Translations under genes and position numbers: made by a program | Part shown: one piece after another, positions 35,252-44,840 of the stretch | How the letters are laid out: each line of letters starts with the position of its first letter | Numbering within the stretch: position 1 is the first letter of the stretch | Origin: Azospirillum sp. TSO22-1 | GTDB taxonomy: Bacteria; Pseudomonadota; Alphaproteobacteria; Azospirillales; Azospirillaceae | Direction: 5' to 3' | Length of the DNA stretch: 64,000 nucleotides | NCBI RefSeq assembly: GCF_003116015.1 | Contig: NZ_LGQZ01000011.1 | Coordinates: forward strand, 1-64,000 | Notes under the pieces: generated by a model | What the model saw: the letters and a program-made list of their open reading frames with translations, nothing else | What the model was told of the DNA's origin: nothing | Database searches by the model: none

Positions 35252-36508
35252 ATGACGCTCCTGACCCACATCGTCTACGCGCTCGCCTACATCGTCGCCG
35301 GCGTGTCGGTGGGCGCGGTGCTGCCGTTCCTGCGGCCGGAGACGGACCCGCTGGTCGCCTGGATGGCCGGCGGCATGGTGGTGCTGGCCGGCGTCCTCGT
35401 GCACGAGGTGATCACCCGCTTCGACCGCGAGCGCACGCTGAACAAGCGCTTCACCCGCATGCTCGAGGCGATGGGCACGCTGAACGAGGAGCTGACCCGC
35501 CAGCACGCCGAGATGGACACCATCCGCACCGACATGGAGCGGGTGCGCCAGCTGGGCGGCGTCGCCGGCTACGACACGGTGATGCAGGAGGTGAAGCTGC
35601 TGCAATCGCTGGTCGGCCGGTTGCAGGAGAAGCGCCCCCCGCCCCGTCCCCCGGTGCCGCCGGCCACCGCCGGGGCGCCGCCGAAGGCGCGGCCCACGGT
35701 GGAGAGCGGCGGCGCGGTGCTGCCGCAGGCGCCGCAGGTGGCGGCGGTGCCGCCGTCGTCCGGCGACCTGGACGACGCCCGCGTGCTGGAAACGGTGCGC
35801 GACGCGCTGCGCGCCGACCGCATCGACATCTATCTCCAGCCCATCGTCAGCCTGCCGCAGCGCCGCCACCGCTTCTACGAGGTGTTCTCGCGCGTGCGGG
35901 CCAGCGACGGCGCCACCATCAAGCCCGACCGCTACCTCGCCATCGCCGAGCGCGAGGGGCTGATCGCCACCATCGACAACCTGCTGCTGGTCCGCTGCAT
36001 CCAGCTGATCCGCGAGACCGAGCGGCGCCAGCACCAGATCGGCTTCTTCTCCAACATCTCGCCGGCCACCATCGGCGATGCGGAGTTCATGAAGCAGTTC
36101 CTGGAGTTCATGGCGCAGAACCAGACGCTGGTGCCGAAGCTGGTGTTCGAGCTGGGCCAGGACGACATGCGGGCCGGGCAGGCGGTGACCCAGGCGATCC
36201 TGTCGCAGCTGGCGCGGCTCGGCTTCCGCTTTTCCATGGACCAGGTCGGCGACGTCGCGGCGGTGGACGTGGACGCGCTGGCCCGCAACGACTTCCGCTA
36301 TCTGAAGCTGGACTGCGCCCGCCTGCTGGCCCCCGACGCCCGCGCCCGCGCGCCCGGCCTGCTGAAGCGCTGCAAGGAGCACGAGATCGACGTGATCGTC
36401 GAGAAGATCGAGACCGAGAACCAGCTGATCGAGCTGCTCGACCTCGGCGTCGATTTCGGCCAGGGCTACCTGTTCGGCGAACCCCGCCTCAGCCGCAAGC
36501 CGGGATGA
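35252..36508 (+). CDS. TipF-like protein with degenerate EAL domain
   Basis: A 418-residue inner-membrane protein: two hydrophobic helices (about 4-28 and 34-54), a coiled-coil (60-130), a proline-rich linker (about 130-155) and an EAL-like domain (180-410). The EAL signature reads EVFSRVR and the catalytic DDFGTG loop reads MDQVGD, so it cannot hydrolyse c-di-GMP in the usual way and is probably a c-di-GMP receptor or scaffold. This architecture resembles TipF, a flagellar positioning factor in Caulobacter. That identity is a suggestion only. Confidence 0.75.
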   Translation: MTLLTHIVYALAYIVAGVSVGAVLPFLRPETDPLVAWMAGGMVVLAGVLVHEVITRFDRERTLNKRFTRMLEAMGTLNEELTRQHAEMDTIRTDMERVRQLGGVAGYDTVMQEVKLLQSLVGRLQEKRPPPRPPVPPATAGAPPKARPTVESGGAVLPQAPQVAAVPPSSGDLDDARVLETVRDALRADRIDIYLQPIVSLPQRRHRFYEVFSRVRASDGATIKPDRYLAIAEREGLIATIDNLLLVRCIQLIRETERRQHQIGFFSNISPATIGDAEFMKQFLEFMAQNQTLVPKLVFELGQDDMRAGQAVTQAILSQLARLGFRFSMDQVGDVAAVDVDALARNDFRYLKLDCARLLAPDARARAPGLLKRCKEHEIDVIVEKIETENQLIELLDLGVDFGQGYLFGEPRLSRKPG

Positions 36509-36542
36509 TGCGGACCGCGCCCCCGTCGACTCGGGCGCCGGT

Positions 36543-36583
36543 CAGAGCGTGTCCCGGTTCGCGCCGAACCGGGACACGCTCTG
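36543..36583. repeat. Perfect 19-bp palindrome
   Basis: Arms CAGAGCGTGTCCCGGTTCG and complement with a 3-base loop, followed by AGTTTTC, 35 bp past the EAL gene stop. A second looser stem-loop (GAGCAG...CTGCTC) lies at about 36598-36644. The pair may be a repeat element or serve as terminator between convergent genes. Confidence 0.8.
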
Positions 36584-36643
36584 AGTTTTCGATAAGACGA
36601 GCAGATTCACGCTCCCGGACCTTCGGTCCGTCCGCGATCTGCT

Positions 36644-36979
36644 CTAATCGTCCAGCGGGATGGCGTCCTGCAGGGCGCGGCGCAGGCGGGACGACGGCTT
36701 GACCTCGCTCGCCTCCCCGAAGCCGGTCGGCTGCTTGGGCACCGCCGAGCGGAAATAGCTGACGATGAAGACGCGGATCGAGGCAGTGAGGTTCGCGTCG
36801 CCGCGCCGCCGGTCGATCATGGTGCACAGCTCGTTGAGCGTGCAGCTCTCACGATCGCAGATGTCCTTCAGGGAGTCCCAGAGCAGCGGCTCCATGCGCA
36901 GGCTCGTCCGCCGGCCGCTGACGGTCACGTTGCGGCAGACCAAGCCCGGCTTGTCCTTCCAGCCCTCCGCTTCCGCCAT
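36644..36979 (-). CDS. Ribbon-helix-helix domain protein
   Basis: A 111-residue protein. Residues ~20-80 (RRTSLRMEPLLWDSLKDICDRE...LTASIRVFIVSYF) match the RHH_4/arc-like DNA-binding domain, with strand residues followed by two helices. Probably a small DNA-binding regulator. It starts at the ATG at 36979 with an AAGG site nearby and reads away from the exported-protein gene. Confidence 0.82.
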   Translation of the reverse strand: MAEAEGWKDKPGLVCRNVTVSGRRTSLRMEPLLWDSLKDICDRESCTLNELCTMIDRRRGDANLTASIRVFIVSYFRSAVPKQPTGFGEASEVKPSSRLRRALQDAIPLDD

Positions 36980-37292
36980 CGTGCCTTGAGCCTCTCCTGT
37001 TCCCACGCGGGCTCCACCCGCAGCCCCTATACATCCATTTGTATGATCGGAATGCAAGTGGGCGTGTGTGCTCCTGGGTCATTTTCGACCGCCGGTCGCG
37101 TCGATGACGCCCCGATCCTGACCCCATCCGGAGCACTGCGGCGCGCGCAACATATCCGAGTATGCGGCTGGGCCGGATCCGGAGCGGTGCCGGTCGAAAA
37201 GCCGCTTCCCTTCCGCACCGCTTCGCGGTACCGCTTTTGATGATGGGTGGGCGGGCGAAAAAGCCTTGCGCGGCAACGGAACGAGGTGGGTG

Positions 37293-38435
37293 ATGGCGCG
37301 ACCGGCGGCGTGGCGGATGACGGCGCCTTGGGTGGTGGCGTTGGGTATCGGGCTGACGCTGGCTGGACCGTCGCAGGGCGCCGATCCGGCGCCGGCACCG
37401 ACCCCCGCCGCATCCCCCCTGGCCGACACGGTGCGGCACGAGGTCGCGCGGCAGGTGCCGCCCTCCTGGCGGGTCGACGCGGTGATGCTGGAACCGCCCG
37501 AATCGGCGACCGGGCCGCTGCGCGTCGCGGCGCGCCTCAAGCTCGCCAAGCCGACCTACGTGGTGGACGGCCGGGACGGCCCCTACGCCTTCGTCCTTCC
37601 GGTGGCCGAGGCCGGGGCCGAGAAGGTGCTGACCGGCATCGCCACCACCGCCAAGGCGCGCGACGGCAGCTTGGCCGTGAAGCTGGAACTGCAGAACCCG
37701 GAGGTGCTCGACAGCCTGGGCAAGCCGGCCGAGGAACTGCCGGGCAAGGTGGTGGTGGTCGGGTCCGAGGAGGCCAAGGCGGTGCGCGCCAAGCTGGACG
37801 CCGAGGCCAAGCAGCGCCTCGCCGACGAGCAGGCCCGCCGCCAGCGCGAGGAGGAGCTGCTGACCGAGCAGCGCGCGGTGGCCGAGGCCGAGACCGAACG
37901 CCTCGCCGGCGAACGCCAAGCCGTGGAGGCGCGCGCCGCGCTGATCGGCGAGGTGCGCAACCGCCTGCTGTCCGGCGACCGGGGGACGCGCGTCGCGGTG
38001 TACGAGGCGGTGCTGGGCGGCAACGATCCGGCGCTGCGCCAGTTCGCGGTGGAGGCGGCGCTGCAGAGCCGCGACCCGGTGCTGGCCAACCTGGCGCTGA
38101 AGGACTGGATCGCCCGGCGCAAGACCATCCCGGTGCTGCTCTACGCCACCAAGGAAGACCCCAACAGCGACACCGTGCTGCGCAACCTGGGTCCGCTGAC
38201 CATCGAGGTGGAGGGCTTCGCCGCCGTCAACGGCGCCTTGCAGGGCAAGATGGGGGCGCCCGGCTACACCATCGCCGCGCCCGCGGTGGCGGTCGGCACG
38301 CTGGCGCAGACCGAGCTGACGGTGAACACCTACGGCTGCAGCCTGACCCTGCGCCTGACCGAGCATCGCACGCTCGACGGTCTGTACCGCTGCCAGACGC
38401 TGCCGACGCTGGTCGCGCGCGTCACGCTGGACTGA
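37293..38435 (+). CDS. Exported hypothetical protein with coiled-coil
   Basis: A 380-residue protein with a signal peptide (about residues 1-28, ending near SQGA), a strand-rich domain, a helical coiled-coil (about 155-210) and a C-terminal strand-rich part (from about 265) with one cysteine pair (NTYGCSLTLRL...YRCQT). It is likely periplasmic. I do not recognise the family. GAGG stands 6 bp before ATG 37293. It is followed 6 bp later by an SH3 protein gene, so they form an operon. Confidence 0.72.
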   Translation: MARPAAWRMTAPWVVALGIGLTLAGPSQGADPAPAPTPAASPLADTVRHEVARQVPPSWRVDAVMLEPPESATGPLRVAARLKLAKPTYVVDGRDGPYAFVLPVAEAGAEKVLTGIATTAKARDGSLAVKLELQNPEVLDSLGKPAEELPGKVVVVGSEEAKAVRAKLDAEAKQRLADEQARRQREEELLTEQRAVAEAETERLAGERQAVEARAALIGEVRNRLLSGDRGTRVAVYEAVLGGNDPALRQFAVEAALQSRDPVLANLALKDWIARRKTIPVLLYATKEDPNSDTVLRNLGPLTIEVEGFAAVNGALQGKMGAPGYTIAAPAVAVGTLAQTELTVNTYGCSLTLRLTEHRTLDGLYRCQTLPTLVARVTLD

Positions 38436-38441
38436 CGCGCG

Positions 38442-39032
38442 ATGCGCCGGCAAGCCCTGCTGCTCACCCTGGCGCTGCTGGCCCTGCCCGCTGCGACGGT
38501 GCGGGCGCAGACAGCGCAGGCACCGGCCGACCGGCTGACCCCGCGCCCGCCGCCCGCCGCCGTGCTGCCCAAGGCGACCCCGGTGCACGCCGAGCCGAAG
38601 GGCCGCGCGCCGGCCGGCGTGGCGGTGCTGCAGCCGCTGCCGGCGGTGGCGCCGCCGCTGTCGCCGGTCGTGGTTCCCGGCGAGGCGCCGGCCATTGCCG
38701 CCGCGGCCCCGACCACCACTCCGGCCGCTCCCGCCGCCCCCCCGCCGGCACCCGCGGCCAAGCCGAAGGCCGTCGCCGAGGCGCCGAAGCCGGAGCCCGC
38801 CAAGCCCGCGGACAGGAAGCCCGCCACCCGCACCGTCTACGCCAAGGAAGGCATCTACATCCGCGCCACGCCGAGCCGGAAGGGCACGGTGCTCGACACG
38901 CTGGAGGAGGGCGAGGCGGCGCAGGTGCTGCCCGACAAGGCGCCGGAGGAGGGCTGGGTGCGCATCGCCCGCAACGGCCGTCCGGTGGGCTGGGTGTCCT
39001 CGTCCTTCCTGACCGAGCGCCGGCCGAAGTAG
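38442..39032 (+). CDS. Exported bacterial SH3 domain protein
   Basis: A 196-residue periplasmic protein: signal peptide (1-22), a proline/alanine-rich linker (about 23-125) and a C-terminal SH3-type domain (about 128-194; motifs GIYIRATPSRKGTVLDTLEEGE and GRPVGWVSSSFL). Such domains bind peptidoglycan or peptides. It ends 11 bp before the convergent class A penicillin-binding protein gene, which suggests a cell-wall role. Confidence 0.85.
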   Translation: MRRQALLLTLALLALPAATVRAQTAQAPADRLTPRPPPAAVLPKATPVHAEPKGRAPAGVAVLQPLPAVAPPLSPVVVPGEAPAIAAAAPTTTPAAPAAPPPAPAAKPKAVAEAPKPEPAKPADRKPATRTVYAKEGIYIRATPSRKGTVLDTLEEGEAAQVLPDKAPEEGWVRIARNGRPVGWVSSSFLTERRPK

Positions 39033-39043
39033 CGGCGGACGCG

Positions 39044-40867
39044 TCAGCCCTTCCGCAGCTTCGCCGCGTCCTGCATGAAGCCGCGCCAGACCTCGGCGGG
39101 GACGGAGCCGCCGCTGACGCCCTTCATCGGCGCGTTGTCGTCGTTGCCGACCCACACGCCCACCGTCAGGCCGCCCGCGACGCCGTCGGCAAAGCCGATG
39201 AACCACGCGTCGCGGTAGTCGTTGGTGGTGCCGGTCTTTCCGGCTCCTCCCTTGATGAACGCCGCCCGCCCGGTGCCGGTGGTCATCACCTCGCCCAGCA
39301 TGGACGTCATGACCGCCGCGGTGCGGGCGTCGAGCACACGTTCCGCCGGCGCGCCTGGGTAGGCGTAGACCTCGCGGCCGCGCGGGTCGAGGATGCGCTG
39401 GAAGGCGTGCGCCTCCACCTTGGTGCCGCCGTTGCCGACCATCGCATAGGCCTGGGTGAGCTGGAGCAGGGTCGTCTCCGCGTTGCCGAGCGCCAGGCCG
39501 AGGTTGGCCTCCAGCGGCGTCTCGACGCCGAGGCGGCGGGCCATCGCCACCACCTCGTCGACGTGCCCGGCGGTCAGCCGCGCCGAGGCGGTGTTGACCG
39601 AGCGCGCCAGCGCCTGCCGCAGCGTCAGCTGTTTCGGATACGCGTCGTCGAAGTTGCGGATCGAGCGGCCGTCGGCGAAGGCCAGCGGCGAGCCGTCGAT
39701 CATGCTGTCCGGTGTCAGCCCGCGCTCCAGCGCCGCCAGGAAGACGAACAGCTTGAAGGCCGAGCCCGGCTGCCGGCGCGCCTGGAGCGCCCGGTTGAAG
39801 TGGTCGTGCCGCGCCGCCGCGTCGCGCCCGCCGACCATCGCCAGCACCTCGCCGCGGTCGTTCAGCGCCACCAGCGCGTACTCGGCGTCGCCCAGGCGCT
39901 TGGCGTTGCGCTGGGCGGCGCGCTCCAGGCTGCGCACGGCGGCGGCCTGGAGGTCGCGGTCCAGCGTGGTGCGCACGGTGAAGGTCGGCCCCGGATCGGT
40001 GTTCCCGCCAAAGCGGGCGGCGTGGAAGCGGCGGAAGCGGGCGTTGGCGGTCTCGCGGAAATGGCCGGCGATGCGGACGCCCAGCCCGTTGGTCTCGGCC
40101 AGGTCCAGCGTCTGGCGCTTGGCGGCTGCCGCCTGCTTCCCGGTGATGAAGCCGGCGTCGGCCATGGCGTCCAGCACGATGCCCGCCTTCTCCTCGTTGC
40201 GTGCGCGGTCGGCGAACGGGTTGAGGCGCGACGGCGCGGTCAGCGAGCCGATCAGCGCCGCCGACTCCTTCAGCGTCAGCTGCGCCGCCGGATGGCCGAA
40301 GTACAGCTTCGCCGCCGCATCGACGCCGTAGGCGCCGAAGCCGAAATAGACGCGGTTGAGGTACAGGTAGAGGACGGTGCGCTTGCCGACCTTCTCCTCG
40401 AAGTCCTGGGCGCTGATGATCTCGTAGGCCTTGCGCTCCCAGCGGCCGTAGTCCTTGAAGAAGATGTTCTTCATGGTCTGCTGGGTGAGCGTGCTGCCGC
40501 CCTGGCTGAAGCGGCCGGAGGTCACCGCCACCGACAGCGCCCGCGCCAATCCGAAATAGTCCAGCCCGTCGTGCTCGAAGAAGCGCCGGTCCTCCTTGGC
40601 GATCAGCGCCTGGAGCAGGTGGCGCGGCATCTTTTCGATCGGCACGATCTCGCCGTAGTTCTCGCCGACCGAGCCGAGGAAGCGTCCCTGCCGGTCCAGG
40701 TAGCGCACGCCGTCGCCGCGGTTGAAGGCGGCGATCTCCCCGGCGGATTTGAAGGTCTCGCCGAACAGCTCGACCGCGGCGGCCGGCCCGGCGACGGCCA
40801 GCGGCACGGCGAGGGCGAGCAGGGCGGCCGTCTTGCGGAGAAAGGAGGGGAGGGGCATCGGCGGCAT
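39044..40867 (-). CDS. Class A penicillin-binding protein (PBP1-type)
   Basis: A 607-residue bifunctional peptidoglycan synthase. A signal/anchor helix (10-31), a glycosyltransferase domain with catalytic glutamate E92 (KEDRRFFEHDG) and GGSTLTQQ, and a transpeptidase with active serine S369 (SxxK at 369-372), SVN at 423-425 and KTG at 544-546. It is short for PBP1a but has all motifs. Exact paralogue name is not decided. It reads leftward, alone. Confidence 0.93.
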   Translation of the reverse strand: MPPMPLPSFLRKTAALLALAVPLAVAGPAAAVELFGETFKSAGEIAAFNRGDGVRYLDRQGRFLGSVGENYGEIVPIEKMPRHLLQALIAKEDRRFFEHDGLDYFGLARALSVAVTSGRFSQGGSTLTQQTMKNIFFKDYGRWERKAYEIISAQDFEEKVGKRTVLYLYLNRVYFGFGAYGVDAAAKLYFGHPAAQLTLKESAALIGSLTAPSRLNPFADRARNEEKAGIVLDAMADAGFITGKQAAAAKRQTLDLAETNGLGVRIAGHFRETANARFRRFHAARFGGNTDPGPTFTVRTTLDRDLQAAAVRSLERAAQRNAKRLGDAEYALVALNDRGEVLAMVGGRDAAARHDHFNRALQARRQPGSAFKLFVFLAALERGLTPDSMIDGSPLAFADGRSIRNFDDAYPKQLTLRQALARSVNTASARLTAGHVDEVVAMARRLGVETPLEANLGLALGNAETTLLQLTQAYAMVGNGGTKVEAHAFQRILDPRGREVYAYPGAPAERVLDARTAAVMTSMLGEVMTTGTGRAAFIKGGAGKTGTTNDYRDAWFIGFADGVAGGLTVGVWVGNDDNAPMKGVSGGSVPAEVWRGFMQDAAKLRKG

Positions 40868-40932
40868 CGTGGCGGAAGACGCCGCAGAGGTCGGGACCAG
40901 GTGGGGGTTCTACAATGCACTACCACCTAATT

Positions 40933-42447
40933 TCAGGCAGGCGCCGCCGGCTTGCCGTCATGCTTCAGCAGCGTCCGGACGTCAGTGGTCGTGCCGTCCA
41001 TGAAGCGGACGGTGGGGTTTGCGTTGCCGGTCCAGCCGACCAGGGTGATGGAGTCGTTCTCGCCGAACCGGAGTCGGAGCGTGTCGCCCTCGACGACGGC
41101 GCGGATCTCGGACGCCTTCATCGGGCTGTCGAGCCGCACGGTCACGTTTGTGGCCGGATCGGCGGCGTGAACGGTGTCGTGGCCGTCCCCGGCCTGGAAG
41201 ATGATCTGGCTGGTCTCCGCACCGTCCGCAGGGCCGGCGATGGTGATGTCGTCGTCGCCGCGTCCAGCTTCGACCACGCTTCCCGCGCCGGCGGTGATAC
41301 GGTCCTTGCCGCTGCCGCCGCGGACGAGGCTGTGCGTGCCGGCCGTGATGGTGTCGTCGCCATCCCCGCCTTCTGCCCAGGCATGCCCGCCCAACTCGAT
41401 GTGATCGTTGCCGTCCCCACCCTGCGCGATGCCACCGTCGCCGCCCTTGATCGTGTCATTGCCGACCCCGCCCAAAGCGCGGCCGTAGGCGCCGACCTGG
41501 ATGCCGTCGTCACCGGCTCCGCCGGTCGCAGTGCTGCGATCCCCCGCGACGATCACATCGTTGTCGTCTCCGGCCAGAACGGCGGAACGCTCGCCGGCAA
41601 CGAGCGTGTCGTTGCCGTCTCCGCCGTCCACCCGCGAATTGTCGCCCGCCGTGACGACATCGTTGCCGCTATCGCCTGCCAACCAGGACTGATGGCCGCC
41701 GACGAGGGTGTCGTTCCCGCTGCCGGCGAACGCCGCCGAGCGGTTGCCGACGGTCAGCGTGTCGTTGCCGGCCTCCCCGTGGGCCACCGACCGGTGACCC
41801 GCCACGACGGTGTCGTCACCGCTTCCGCCGATGGCTCTGGCCAAGTCGCCGAGGACCAGAGTGTCGTTGCCGTCTCCGCCGTATGCCCGCGAGCGGTCGC
41901 CGACGACGATCCTGTCGTCGCCCTGGCCGCCATCGACGGCGGCGTGCGTGCCGGCCAGCAGCACGTCGTCCTGCTTGCCGCCCTGCAGCCGCAGGCGCGC
42001 CTCGTCCTTCAGAGTGAAGCGCGTTTCAACGGTCGGCGTGGTGCTGCCGTCACCGCCTTCCAGTCGCAGCCGCGTTTCCATGTCGAAGGTGTAGCCGCCC
42101 GGCATTTCGGTGCTTCTGACGATGCCGATGGTGCTGTTCCGTTCCGTCGAAATGACGAAGACGGTGTCGCTGGAGGATTTGACGCCGGTGATGGGCTGCG
42201 CCAAGGCGCGCGCGGTGGGAAGCCAGCGGGGGTCTTCGGGCGCCCGTCGCAGCGCCACGTCGCGCAGCTTTTCCAGAACCGAGATGAGATCCCTGATGCG
42301 TCCGGCGTGGGAGGAGATCTCGACGCTGTCCCCGCCGTAGGAACGGGGGGAAGGCAGGACAGACATGGTGCCGGCAGGGTGGCGGCCGCCCGGAGTCCAC
42401 CAGGGCGCGGAGCCGCTCATCACCCCGTCGTTGCGGATCGTTGCCAT
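40933..42447 (-). CDS. RTX/hemolysin-type calcium-binding repeat protein
   Basis: A 504-residue acidic protein. After a helical N-terminal third there are about fifteen tandem GGxGxDxI/V-type units between about residues 160 and 440, spaced about 18 residues and often longer than the classic nonapeptide. The calcium-binding aspartates alternate with small side chains. It ends with a strand-rich tail (LRFGENDSITLVGW). Such proteins are usually secreted by type I systems; no exporter genes are adjacent. The role, adhesin or effector, is unknown. Confidence 0.8.
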   Translation of the reverse strand: MATIRNDGVMSGSAPWWTPGGRHPAGTMSVLPSPRSYGGDSVEISSHAGRIRDLISVLEKLRDVALRRAPEDPRWLPTARALAQPITGVKSSSDTVFVISTERNSTIGIVRSTEMPGGYTFDMETRLRLEGGDGSTTPTVETRFTLKDEARLRLQGGKQDDVLLAGTHAAVDGGQGDDRIVVGDRSRAYGGDGNDTLVLGDLARAIGGSGDDTVVAGHRSVAHGEAGNDTLTVGNRSAAFAGSGNDTLVGGHQSWLAGDSGNDVVTAGDNSRVDGGDGNDTLVAGERSAVLAGDDNDVIVAGDRSTATGGAGDDGIQVGAYGRALGGVGNDTIKGGDGGIAQGGDGNDHIELGGHAWAEGGDGDDTITAGTHSLVRGGSGKDRITAGAGSVVEAGRGDDDITIAGPADGAETSQIIFQAGDGHDTVHAADPATNVTVRLDSPMKASEIRAVVEGDTLRLRFGENDSITLVGWTGNANPTVRFMDGTTTDVRTLLKHDGKPAAPA

Positions 42448-42541
42448 TTTGGCCTCGCAAGGGGAGAGTTTTCCCGCTCTATTCAACCCTAGGGTAATTA
42501 ATGAGTCCTTAAGGCGTGGAACGCCGCCGGGTGACGGCAAC

Positions 42542-42570
42542 AAAAAGCCCGCCATTTCCGGCGGGCTTCC
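42542..42570 (-). terminator. Intrinsic terminator of cstA-ybdD
   Basis: A perfect stem read on the minus strand (AAGCCCGCC / GGCGGGCTT with GGAAAT in the loop) is followed by a T-run, 19 bp past the ybdD stop. Confidence 0.85.
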
Positions 42571-42588
42571 TGCCGAGCATCGGACCGC

Positions 42589-42768
42589 TCAGCAGCAGCG
42601 GTTCACGCCGCTCCATTTGCGGTCCAGCTCGCTGGCATAGAACTCCTCGCGGCTCAGTGGCGGCACGTCCCGGTGCAAGCGGTTGTGCCGCTCCAGATAC
42701 CGCTCGAACGCGTCGTCGCCGGTGATCTGGCGCAAACCCTCCCAACCGGCACGCAGGACGTGCAGCAT
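42589..42768 (-). CDS. YbdD-family small protein
   Basis: A 59-residue protein with the YbdD/YjiX signature (ERYLERHNRLHRDVPPLSREEFYASELDRK, partly shown). GGAGG stands 8 bp before the ATG. YbdD-like proteins are typically encoded right after cstA-type peptide or pyruvate transporters, and this one starts 15 bp after that gene. Confidence 0.9.
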   Translation of the reverse strand: MLHVLRAGWEGLRQITGDDAFERYLERHNRLHRDVPPLSREEFYASELDRKWSGVNRCC

Positions 42769-42782
42769 GACCCGGCCTCCGC

Positions 42783-44840
42783 TCAATCGTCGCCGCCGAC
42801 GGGGTGCGCCTCCCAGGGGTGCTCGCTCAGCGGCGGCACCGGTTGGCCGTTGAGATGGCGCAGCGAGAGGCGGGCCGCCTCGATGATCACCACCCACAGC
42901 ACCGCCACGAAGAACACCGTCAGCGCCGCGTCGAGCCGCTGGTTGAAGATCAGCTTCGGCGCGGAGGTCAGCGCCGGGCCGGTCAGCGTGCCGGCGGCCA
43001 GCTTGGCGGCCAGCGCGTCGGCGCCGGCCAGGAAGCCGACGCGCGGGTCGGCGGAGAACAGCTTCTCCCAGGCGGCGTAGGTGGTGATGACGGCGATCAC
43101 CGCCGTCGGCGTCGCGGTCACCCAGGCGTACTTCGCCTTGCCGGACTTCACGAAGATGACCGTCGCCACGGCCAGCGCGATGGCGGCGAGCATCTGGTTG
43201 GAGATGCCGAACAGCGGCCACAGGATGTTGATGCCGCCCAGCGGGTCGATGACGCCGATGTAGAGGAAATACCCCCACGCCGCCACGAACAGGCCGGAGC
43301 TGAGCAGCGTCATCGGGTACGACCGGGTGTTGGCGAACGGCTTCCAGATGTTGCCCAGCAGGTCCTGCAGCATGAAGCGGCCGACGCGGGTGCCGGCGTC
43401 CACCGCGGTCAGGATGAACATCGCCTCGAACATGATGGCGAAGTGGTACCACAGCGCCAGCATCGACTTGCCGAAGGCGCCGGCGAAGATGGTCGCCATG
43501 CCCACCGCCAGCGACGGCGCGCCGCCGGTGCGGGCCAGCAGCGAGGTTTCGCCCATGTCGCGGGCCAGCGTGTTCATGGTCTCCGCGGTGACCGGGAAGC
43601 CCCAGCCGGAGATGGTGGCAACCGCCTTCTCGACGGTCCCGCCGACGATGCCCGCCGGCGAGTTGATGGCGAAGTAGACGCCCGGGTCGAGCACCGCGGC
43701 GGCGATCAGCGCCATCAGGCCGACGAAGCTCTCCATCAGCATGGAGCCGTAGCCGACCATGGGGATGTCACGCTCGTTGGCGATCAGCTTGGGCGTGGTG
43801 CCCGACGAGATCAGCGCGTGGAAGCCGGAGATGGCGCCGCAGGCGATGGTGATGAACAGGAACGGGAACAGGTTGCCGGCGACCACCGGGCCGGTGCCGT
43901 CCATGAAGCGGGTGAACGCGGGCATCTTCATCTCCGGCTGGAGGACGACGACCGCGAACGCCAGCAGCATGATGGCGCCGATCTTGATGAAGGTGGAGAT
44001 GTAGTCGCGCGGGGCGAGCAGCAGCCACACTGGCAGGATGGCGGCGACGAAGCCGTAGCCGATGACGAACATCGCCAGCGTTGTGCCGTCGTAGTCGAAC
44101 CAGGCGCGCAGCGGGCTGTGGTCGAGCCAGCCGCCGCCCGCCGTCGCCAGCAGCAGCAGCGCCAAGCCGATCAGCGAGCCCTCCAGCACCCGGCCCGGCC
44201 GGATGTTGCGCATGTAGACGCCGACCAGGATGGCGATCGGGATGGTGGCGAACACGGTCGAGGTGCCCCACGGGCTGTGCTTCATGGCGTTGACCACCAC
44301 GAGGCCGAGGACGGCGACGATCAGCACCATGATCATCAGCGTGCCGAGCAGCGCCGCCGAGCCGGCCACCGGCCCCAGCTCGTCGCGGGCCATCTGGCCC
44401 AGTGTGCGGCCGTCGCGCCGCGTCGAGCAGAACAGCACCACCATGTCCTGCACACAGCCGCCGAACACGGCGCCGGCCAACAGCCACAGCGTGCCCGGCA
44501 TGTAGCCGAACTGCATGGCCAACGTCGGGCCGACCAGCGGGCCGGCGCCGGCGATGGCGGCGAAATGGTGGCCGAAGGTGATCCAGCGGTGCGTCGGCAC
44601 GAAGTCGCGGCCGTCGTTGATCCGCTCCGCCGGGGTGGCGCGCGTCTCGTCCACCACCATCAGCTTCGCCGCGATCCAGCCGGCGTAGAAGCGGAACGCC
44701 AGCGCGTACACGCCGGCGGCGGCGCCGATGAACCAGATGGCGTTGATGGTCTCGCCGCGGTTCAGCGCGATGCCGCCGAGTCCGGCGGCTCCGAGGACGG
44801 CGACGGCGACCCAGATCAGAGGCCGCAGTTTTTCGGGCAT
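42783..44840 (-). CDS. cstA: Carbon starvation protein A (CstA) family transporter
   Basis: A 685-residue inner-membrane protein with about 16-18 hydrophobic helices. Hallmarks are the early FGHHFAAIAGAGPLVGPTLA, then PGTLWLLAGAVFGGCVQDM and FHALISSGTTPK. The family moves peptides or pyruvate. GAGGTG precedes ATG 44840. It is in an operon with ybdD. A palindrome upstream (45028-45046) may control it. Confidence 0.92.
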   Translation of the reverse strand: MPEKLRPLIWVAVAVLGAAGLGGIALNRGETINAIWFIGAAAGVYALAFRFYAGWIAAKLMVVDETRATPAERINDGRDFVPTHRWITFGHHFAAIAGAGPLVGPTLAMQFGYMPGTLWLLAGAVFGGCVQDMVVLFCSTRRDGRTLGQMARDELGPVAGSAALLGTLMIMVLIVAVLGLVVVNAMKHSPWGTSTVFATIPIAILVGVYMRNIRPGRVLEGSLIGLALLLLATAGGGWLDHSPLRAWFDYDGTTLAMFVIGYGFVAAILPVWLLLAPRDYISTFIKIGAIMLLAFAVVVLQPEMKMPAFTRFMDGTGPVVAGNLFPFLFITIACGAISGFHALISSGTTPKLIANERDIPMVGYGSMLMESFVGLMALIAAAVLDPGVYFAINSPAGIVGGTVEKAVATISGWGFPVTAETMNTLARDMGETSLLARTGGAPSLAVGMATIFAGAFGKSMLALWYHFAIMFEAMFILTAVDAGTRVGRFMLQDLLGNIWKPFANTRSYPMTLLSSGLFVAAWGYFLYIGVIDPLGGINILWPLFGISNQMLAAIALAVATVIFVKSGKAKYAWVTATPTAVIAVITTYAAWEKLFSADPRVGFLAGADALAAKLAAGTLTGPALTSAPKLIFNQRLDAALTVFFVAVLWVVIIEAARLSLRHLNGQPVPPLSEHPWEAHPVGGDD

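Noticed and set aside
37247-40930. A 1,227-codon open frame on the plus strand
   Set aside because: It runs over three well-supported genes in other frames and its product is arginine/glycine/alanine-rich noise, as expected when high-GC coding DNA is read out of frame.
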